Origin: Corylus avellana
Taxonomy: Eukaryota > Streptophyta > Magnoliopsida > Fagales > Betulaceae
Assembly: GCF_901000735.1 (NCBI RefSeq)
Contig: NC_081545.1
Coordinates: 3,826,583 to 3,890,582 of the forward strand
Direction of reading: 5' to 3'
Length of the DNA: 64,000 bases
Positions 57,587 through 64,000 of this stretch are shown here, one piece after another; position 1 is the stretch's first letter, and the number at the start of each line of letters is the position of its first letter. The translations under genes were made by a program, and so were the position numbers. The notes beneath the pieces are model-generated. The model saw only the letters and a list, made by a program, of their open reading frames with translations, was not told the origin of the DNA and did not search any database.

Positions 57587-60198
57587 TTTCTCTGCCTTCT
57601 GTGTGTGTTGGAGCTGAAGAGACTAGTGGATGCCCTTTGCTTTAATAGGTGGGTGATGTAACTGAAATGATGACATACCAACCAAGGTCGTCCTGGGTCC
57701 CCAACAAAATAAAAAGTTGATTGAACAGAAGGAGTGGTGAGAGGGGGGTTTCTTTTTTGGTAGAGAAGAATCCAAGTGTTTGACAAACCTTCTTCTTTTT
57801 CTTTTTTTCTTTTTTTATTTATTTATTCTATTGTGACGTGAATTTACGTGGAAAAAAAAGAAAAGAAAAAAAGAGTAAGAATTTTAGTATATAAAAGTTA
57901 AAAAGTTTTATTTTGTAATAATTCTTTTATTTGAATAGTAGTAAAAAGTGAATAATGTGATATAAAAAATAAAAAAAGTAAGAATATTTTGATGTTAATT
58001 TTTTTGAGAAAAAAAAGCGTGAATAGTGTTGGGGGAAGAGGGAAAGGGGTTGCCAAACAGTGTTTGGGATTTTTAACAGTTTTGTTGTTGAGATTGCCTG
58101 TAATTCTAATAGTAAATGTGAAAAAGTCTTTATAGAACTCATCTGTTTGAGTAATTTTTAGGCCGTTCAACCCTTATTTAAGTAGGTTAACCTCATAAAG
58201 GCTCTCTCATATTTACTATCGAATTACTAAGATTCAGGTAGGAGACTCTCTATTACAAACCCTTGCTCATAGAAAGAAAAACTTCACATAATTCTCTTAA
58301 TTATCATTGCTTTTGCAATCACCTTCTCTAAAATTTAAGGCTTTCTTTGTTTTTGCATTTTATGAGTTTTTGAGTGTTTGGTGCGACGGAAAATAATAGT
58401 CAACAAAAAATGTTTTCGGTTTGACCGAAAAAGCTTATTTAATTTCTGTAAAATGGCTTTCATTTTTGAAAACTTTAAATCATTTTTTTTTTTAGTTTGG
58501 ACATTTCATTTTCAGATCGACAGATCCAACTGAAACATTACCGAGACCTCGCTAGGACTTCACTAAGTCACCATCAAGACCCGGTCAAGACATTATCATA
58601 ATTTAAAGTATAATGGTTGCTGAGCAAGTGTCCATCGATGCATCACCAAGAAAGACAAAAATGTCACATGTTTAGGTTCCATCTCTTGTAATTTTCCCAA
58701 CATGTACCAGTACACCAACTATCAAAGATTAGGTAGAACACTAATTTAAGGTAACCATAACAAATTACTGTATCCAGTATATGCTTTGGGGAAAAAAAAA
58801 AAATTAATCATATCCATTAGATGGAGTACCATGGTGGACCTAGATTAGAAAGAACGGGTGGAAGTTATACACCTACTCACATGTGGATGTGCTTGCAAGA
58901 AATGGGCAATAGACAGATTTGAGGGGATTTCTAAGGTATCATGATTAACGTTAAATGTCACTGTCATGTTTTCTTCTTTTCTTTTTTTAAATGTTCTTTT
59001 AAAATTAATCTCATTTTTAAAATTATTATTTAATCTAAATTTAATAATAATTTATCGCAAATTCGATAATAATTTTAAAATCATATCAGTTTGGAGGAAT
59101 CTAAGAAGGACATTCCCAAATCCCCTTATGCTTTTTTAATTTTTTAATCGAGTCAAAAATAGAGAAGTATTTTTTCTATTAAAAATAATAATAATATAGG
59201 AATAAGATATAAACGTTTTGTTTGAGAAATTAATATCTTTGAAAATACTTAAATAAGACCACAATATAATAAAAAAATTTAAGTTAATAGTTTGGAGCCT
59301 AACTATATTATATTAATGAATGACATTGTTAATATGACAATTTGGTCTTTGTTGATGCTATATTAACATCATAAGATTCTTTTATATTTGTTGTCAGATT
59401 GAATTGCTGAGATCTACAAGTAAGACTTTTCTACTTCGTACCAGGGATTCTCTCACAACTCCAACAACTTTTTCTACAAAATTGCAAGGAATTGTATCCC
59501 AAATTCACATCAAACAATATTTGGAGCGTGTTTGAGATTGTGATAAAAATACTACAAGAATTTTGGTTTTTAGCAACCAATTTAATAGCGATGAGTCACT
59601 AATAATTTAAAAATTGTTGCGACGGCAAATATTCGTCACGACTCACGAATACAAACAGCATGATGTTTAAGAAAAAATTCTAATAAATACATGACAATAC
59701 AAACTTTTTAAAGTAAAAATTTAGGTGGGATTTTCTCTCTTACCTCTCTGCCAACCAAAGGATTAAGATAAGGACATGTGAACAACAAACCCACACTGGA
59801 TCTGCCTTCATCTTTGGTGGGGTGTTTATGGAGTGATGTGGGAAGGAGAGAGGAGGTTAAAATTTGGTAGACATGGACTTTTGAGAAGTATATTTATATC
59901 CAAAACCTACCTCCCCCATAATTTTCCACTATGTGGACCCTATGCATCTGTTTCCTTTCCATGGGAATACAATTTGGCAGAATATCATGGCCTAATCTAT
60001 GCCTCAAAAGTACATTGGACATTCAACTCCTTTTGGGTTTTGGGCCAAAGAAAATTACTCTAAAAATCCCACACCCCAAGGTAAATTTCTTGTCAATAAC
60101 TTGTCAAATTTTGCTTTCTAAGAGAATAACAAATGGATTATTACTAAGAGAATTTACTATCAACTACTCCTTCCTTGATGTGACAGTTAAAATTATCA
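57587..60198. other. Upstream region of gene C and duplicated intergenic block, unit 3
   Basis: Collinear with 22975-26225 plus 48870-49086, but without the foldback element, the expanded minisatellite, the (AT)n run and the LTR nest. A TATA-like TATTAAAG lies at 57640-57647. The MITE-like repeat is at 58335-58610. No gene. Confidence 0.7.
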
Positions 60199-60207
60199 TT
60201 AGATAAA
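60199..60207. other. MULE target site without element (unit 3)
   Basis: A single TTAGATAAA at the position where units 1 and 2 carry the MULE. About 30 bases that follow the right target duplication in the other units are missing here. Confidence 0.7.
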
Positions 60208-60239
60208 AATAATTTTCACTACCATATATCGCATGTTTA

Positions 60240-61790
60240 CTTTCTTTTCTTTTTTTTGTAAACGGACTTTCAATAAAAACTAGATAAACCAACAAACTAC
60301 AAGGAAATTGAAAATTGAAATTAAGGGGGAGGTGGATCTTTGCCACTTCAAATGGGGAGAGATGATGGGGGAGGAAAGTAAGTGGGAATGCAGTCAGAAT
60401 GAGCTCTGGCCACGACCCAATACGCTACATTGTGAGCGAAAAAGTTGGCACTTCTGTGTATTTTTTGAGCCTCCCAAGTGGAGGAGGCTGGGATGAAAGA
60501 GATGGAATCTACAATGACATTAGCAAACTTCCAATCTTGAACAATGGCTGGATGTTGAAGAGCAAAGATGACCACAAGGGAGTCCCCTTCAAAAATGAAA
60601 TGTTGAAGTTGTAGAGAGGATGCTAAAGTTGAAGCAAGGCGTGCTGCAAGAGCCTTTCCATAGTTTGGATCACATGCAGGATTAATTTGTGAGACAACCT
60701 TGATGGTGCACTCATTAGAGTCTCGGCAAACAGCAAATTGGGCTGAGAAGTTATCCCTGATAGCTGTGTCAAAATTAATTTTAAAGGATCCAGTAGGAGG
60801 AGGAGACCATTTCTCTTTAACTGGCTGAGACCCGGCCTTCCAAGCTAAAAAATGCTCCAGAGTTGTCTTTTTGATAGAGTTTGCTAATCCCATGATATCA
60901 GGGATAATACCATCGTGATGAGCTTTATTCCTGTTAAACCAAAGAAGATCACAAAGAACAGCAGAAAAAATCTGGAAAAAGTGAGTATCAGTAGAGAGAA
61001 TACCAAAAGAGAGATGAGGGGAGAGGATGCCCTTGATCCAACTAGATAAAGAGAGGTTGGACCAATTTTGAGAAACAAGAGGCCAAAAGGATGACCTCCA
61101 GGCAACCCTAGCAAAAATGCAACTAAAGAATAAGTGAGGCAGGGAGTCCACATCTGAATTGCATAGAGGGCAAAGCAAGTCAGAAGTAGGAATATTGAGA
61201 AAGATGTTTAGACGAGCTTTTGAAGGGACTATATCCCAAGCTATTTTCCACAAAAAGAGTTTCAACCTATTATTAAGTTGCAACTTCCATAAGAGTTTCC
61301 ATGATTTTGGCTCTAATGGAGAGATGGCCGAAACTGTCCTAGAGCTATTGATAAGATTAAAAGCTGATTTGGAAGAGAAAATGCCATTTGAGGAAAGGGT
61401 CCAAAGGGAATAAGAAAAAGTGGAATGACCAATTTTTATTTTTAGAATTTCTCTAACGCTGGAGGTCTCAAAAAGCTAGGGAGTTCAGAAGGGGAAGATT
61501 CTAAGAGGAATCTAAGGAAAAAAGATCTCGGACAGAGAGCATGGAGTGGGAGAGGTGACTGAGATTTTTTGAGGAGGGAATAAAAGAGGGAAGTGAATGA
61601 ATCCAATGAGCATTCCAAATGGACAAAGGGGATGAAGAGTGGATTTTATGGCATGCTCCTTGGGCAATAAGGCTTTGGGATATAATAATGCCTTTCCAAA
61701 GCCAAGAGGTTAAAGAATGGTAAGAGAGGGAGAGAAAAGAACAAGATTTGAGATACTTACCTAGCAATTGGGACACCCACAGTCAAAATT
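60240..61790 (-). mobile_element. L1-type LINE, unit 3 copy, with the longest surviving frame
   Basis: An uninterrupted frame of 311 codons (61283-60348) covers zf-RVT (AWDIVPSKARLNIFLN, CPLCNSDVDSLPHLFFSC) and a whole RNase H domain: FKINFDTAI (first Asp), KALAARLAS (Glu), IFEGDSLVV (Asp) and RSANFFAHNVA. More ORF2 sequence continues to about 61780 in shifted frames (SWLWKGIIISQSLIAQG, SIWNAHWIHSLPSF). Endonuclease and polymerase core are absent. The poly(A) appears as the T-run at 60244-60257. Confidence 0.87.
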
Positions 61791-62601
61791 GATATGCATA
61801 TCGTATCTTTACTTTATGCATATGTTGTTCTGTTACTTGTGGTTTGGTAAAGCTGATAAAGAAGGAATTTGGATATGATGATGCATTCAACTACAACAAA
61901 GAAAAGACGTTTCTTTATGAAGTTTAACTTGTGTTTTAAGATATTTAGTACTGAGATGGCCATGTATATTAAAGTTGCCCTCTTGTTTGTTTGGTATGGA
62001 TCTGGACAGAGATAAAAGGGGTAAGAAATCTTCTGAATATATGCATTGCTTCAATTCACAGGAACAATTTTTTCTTGTTTTTTTTTTTTTAAACAGTAAT
62101 AATTTGAAAGAGACAAAATAAATTTGCAATCATCTTGTTAAGGAATAGATCATTGTTTGGTGTCCTGTTTCAGAACAGAGTTGTTAGACCGAACCAGTGT
62201 TCTTATGTATTTGATAACTTTAATCATTCAAGCTAAAGTTCATACTAACCAAAACAATCTCCAAGGCCTAATACCCAAATGATTGTATAATCCAGTATAA
62301 AAATATAAGGCCCACAATTAACCATTAAGGTAATTGTACAATAAAAGTTAAAGGCTCCAACATGGTAAAAATTTAATAAATAGCTTCGAATTAAGGCCTT
62401 CAAATTCCAATTAATAATTGTACAATATAGGTTCTTTCCATGTTGGTAAAACGTTTTAAAACTCTAATATGGTAAGAAGTTCATAAATAATATCTAATTA
62501 ATGCCCTCAATTATGGTCAAGAAAATAATTTTACAATATTAGGGCCTTAAAAAATCTCACACATGAAAATGGTAATTTATTGAGTCTAAACATATAGTCA
62601 T
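61791..62601. other. Duplicated non-coding DNA, unit 3 (homologous to 11441-12256)
   Basis: No gene. It ends in the SINE target duplication ACATATAGTCAT (62590-62601). Confidence 0.7.
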
Positions 62602-62708
62602 TTTTTTTTTTTGACATGTCCACACAAGACGAGGGGAGGGGATTCAAACTAGTAACCCCCGCTTCATGAGGCATGGTCTCCAGCCAATTGAACTGCCCCT
62701 TGCGAACA
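62602..62708 (-). mobile_element. Complete tRNA-derived SINE
   Basis: On the minus strand: head GCAAGGGGCAGTTCAATTGG (A-box-like), a B-box-like GGTTACTAGTTTGAATCC region, then CTTGTGTGGACATGTC and a poly(A) tail. The 12-bp target duplication ACAT(A/G)TAGTCAT is at 62590-62601 and 62709-62720. The tail CTTGTGTGGACATGTC recalls the widespread Au-type plant SINEs. Confidence 0.85.
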
Positions 62709-62720
62709 ACATGTAGTCAT

Positions 62721-63007
62721 TCTATTTCTTCTATGTGTACAATTCACGTTCATAAAGAATAGACTTTCCATGAAAGTTAATAATTAAGCCCCCAACATCA
62801 TAAATTGTTCAACTTGTATAAATTCTTGGAATGTCCACCTGTTTACTTTCACATTTTCACATTTATGAAAGTCCAACACGTCTAACTTTTTCCAATATGG
62901 CAACGGCAATTTCAATTACTAGAAAGATGGAAAATCTGTCTCCAATGTGCTCCAACATCAATCTGAATTAAATGTTTGGAAGAATATAGAAAGTCTTGAA
63001 TATAAAA
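62721..63007. other. Unique right-hand flank
   Basis: Beyond the last duplicated base (62653). No feature recognised. Confidence 0.5.
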
Positions 63008-63105
63008 CTTTTTGTTTTACTGTCTGCACAAGAGAAGAGAAAAATTCAAACTAATGATCCTCGCTTCATGAGATGTGACCGCTAGTTAATTAAGAATTAT
63101 TGCAT
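63008..63105 (-). mobile_element. Degenerate SINE of the same family
   Basis: TGTCTGCACAAGAG, AAATTCAAACTAATGATCC and CGCTTCATGAGATGTGACC align with the complete SINE at 62602-62708 with many substitutions. No clear target duplication. Confidence 0.65.
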
Positions 63106-63269
63106 TGTAATATTGCTCATAACTCTTATGAGATTTCATTCCTACGAATGCATCTGCTATGGTAAAACACTTATGACTTATGCGGTCAACATATTTTAGC
63201 TTCTAAATGGTCCTCTTCATACATGGCTTCTCATATTATTGAGGTGGCAGAAAATAAGAAAATAATAAA

Positions 63270-63343
63270 CGCTAGAAGGAGGGCTTGAACCTCCGACCTT
63301 GTGGTTAACAGCCACACGCTCTAGCCAACTGAGCTATTCCAGC
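63270..63343 (-). tRNA. tRNA-Asn(GUU)
   Basis: The minus strand folds as a full cloverleaf: acceptor GCTGGAA/TTCTAGC, D arm GCTC...GAGC, anticodon stem TGTGG/CCACA with loop CTGTTAA (anticodon GTT), T arm GGAGG-TTCAAGC-CCTCC, discriminator G at 63270. The A box TAGCTCAGTTGG and B box GGTTCAAGCCC are intact. A TTTT run about 10 bases downstream serves as pol III terminator. There is no intron and no CCA, as expected for a plant nuclear gene. Confidence 0.97.
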
Positions 63344-64000
63344 TTAGATATCCTATCAGGGAAAGCATCTTACTTACTCCTATAAAACACAACCTTCCTT
63401 CGCTAATATTAACTGGCAGAGATTTTCGCGTTTAGGCAATTAGGCCTAATCATTTTTTATAAAATTTTAAGTAAATACCGTATAAAGCATTTTTATTTTG
63501 CTAGCCAAAATTAGGGAAAATTATAAAATCAGCACATATGATTTACCTAGTAACAAATTAGCTTTAAGTGATTTCAAAATGAACTCAAAGATCACTGTTA
63601 TGCCGATAATGTGATGCGTTAGAGCCAATAAAATTATGACACGTGTCATTTTTAAGTCAGTGTCACACTAACAAAATCTGTGACACTAACTTAATTAAGA
63701 TTACTAGTGTCACACTAGCACTCTTAATTAACTCTTGAATTTCTAACAAAAATTAATCCAATTATTGATTGTGATTGCCACATCAGCGTTATAAGATAAA
63801 ATGTGGGATAAAAATGTAATTTTCAACATTACTCTTCTCATTCTACTAGCCAAATTTTATATAATTATCTCTTTTCTCAATTTTTTTAGGAAATAATATT
63901 CAAATAAAATAATAAAAATTGAGGCAAAATGCAAAAAAAAATAAAATAAATAAATAAAAAACCAACCTTATCCATTAGGCTCACCAAATTGCTGATTTTG
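63344..64000. other. Gene-free right end
   Basis: AT-rich, with repeated GTGTCACACTA / TGTGACACTAAC motifs at 63655-63720. No coding frame or element could be supported. Confidence 0.5.

Noticed and set aside
62602..62708. Possible tRNA pseudogene
   Set aside because: A- and B-box-like segments are present, but the body, poly(A) tail and 12-bp target duplication identify a SINE.

Overview
The window reads as nuclear DNA of a eudicot plant, probably woody. It is AT-rich, its genes have GT-AG introns, and it holds an R2R3-MYB fragment of the GAMYB-like class, a plant tRNA-Asn(GUU), and copia, L1, CACTA, MULE, hAT, SINE and TRIM elements. The species cannot be fixed from sequence alone. No prokaryotic feature, CRISPR array or organellar block was seen.

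The framework is a tandem array of at least three minus-strand genes for a zinc-independent NADP(H)-dependent alkenal/double-bond reductase (MDR superfamily). Gene A shows only its first exon (212-466); the rest lies left of the window. Gene B (18597-22974, 359 codons) and gene C (53022-57586, 356 codons) have six exons each, with all splice sites and frames intact. The intergenic DNA is duplicated too, so the window divides into three homologous units: unit 1 (about 1-12316), unit 2 (about 16895-51361, followed directly by gene C) and unit 3 (about 51362-62653). A 5'-truncated L1 LINE sits at the same place in each unit (9885-11440, 50030-51361, 60240-61790).

Later events separate the units. 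Unit 1 lost about 2.5 kb of the gene A promoter, and a 6.3-kb CACTA element (585-6897) inserted 119 bp before its ATG; that element holds a nested Pack-MULE (4625-5604) with a protein-kinase gene fragment. Unit 1 ends inside a SINE (12316), fused to the intron of a decayed GAMYB-like gene (12674-14689) that lacks its first exons. Unit 2 took a 22.6-kb LTR-retrotransposon complex (26226-48869, 5-bp target duplication AATAC) between the gene B promoter and the LINE, and lost everything between its LINE and the 3' flank of gene C. Unit 3 has no such nest and runs into unique DNA with a SINE and the tRNA gene.

Only the reductases (A at least in exon 1, B and C fully) and the tRNA look functional. 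The rest is mobile DNA, its decay products and non-coding flank. The most informative signals are the duplication junctions, the differing promoters of the three reductase copies, and the recombinant structure of the retrotransposon nest.
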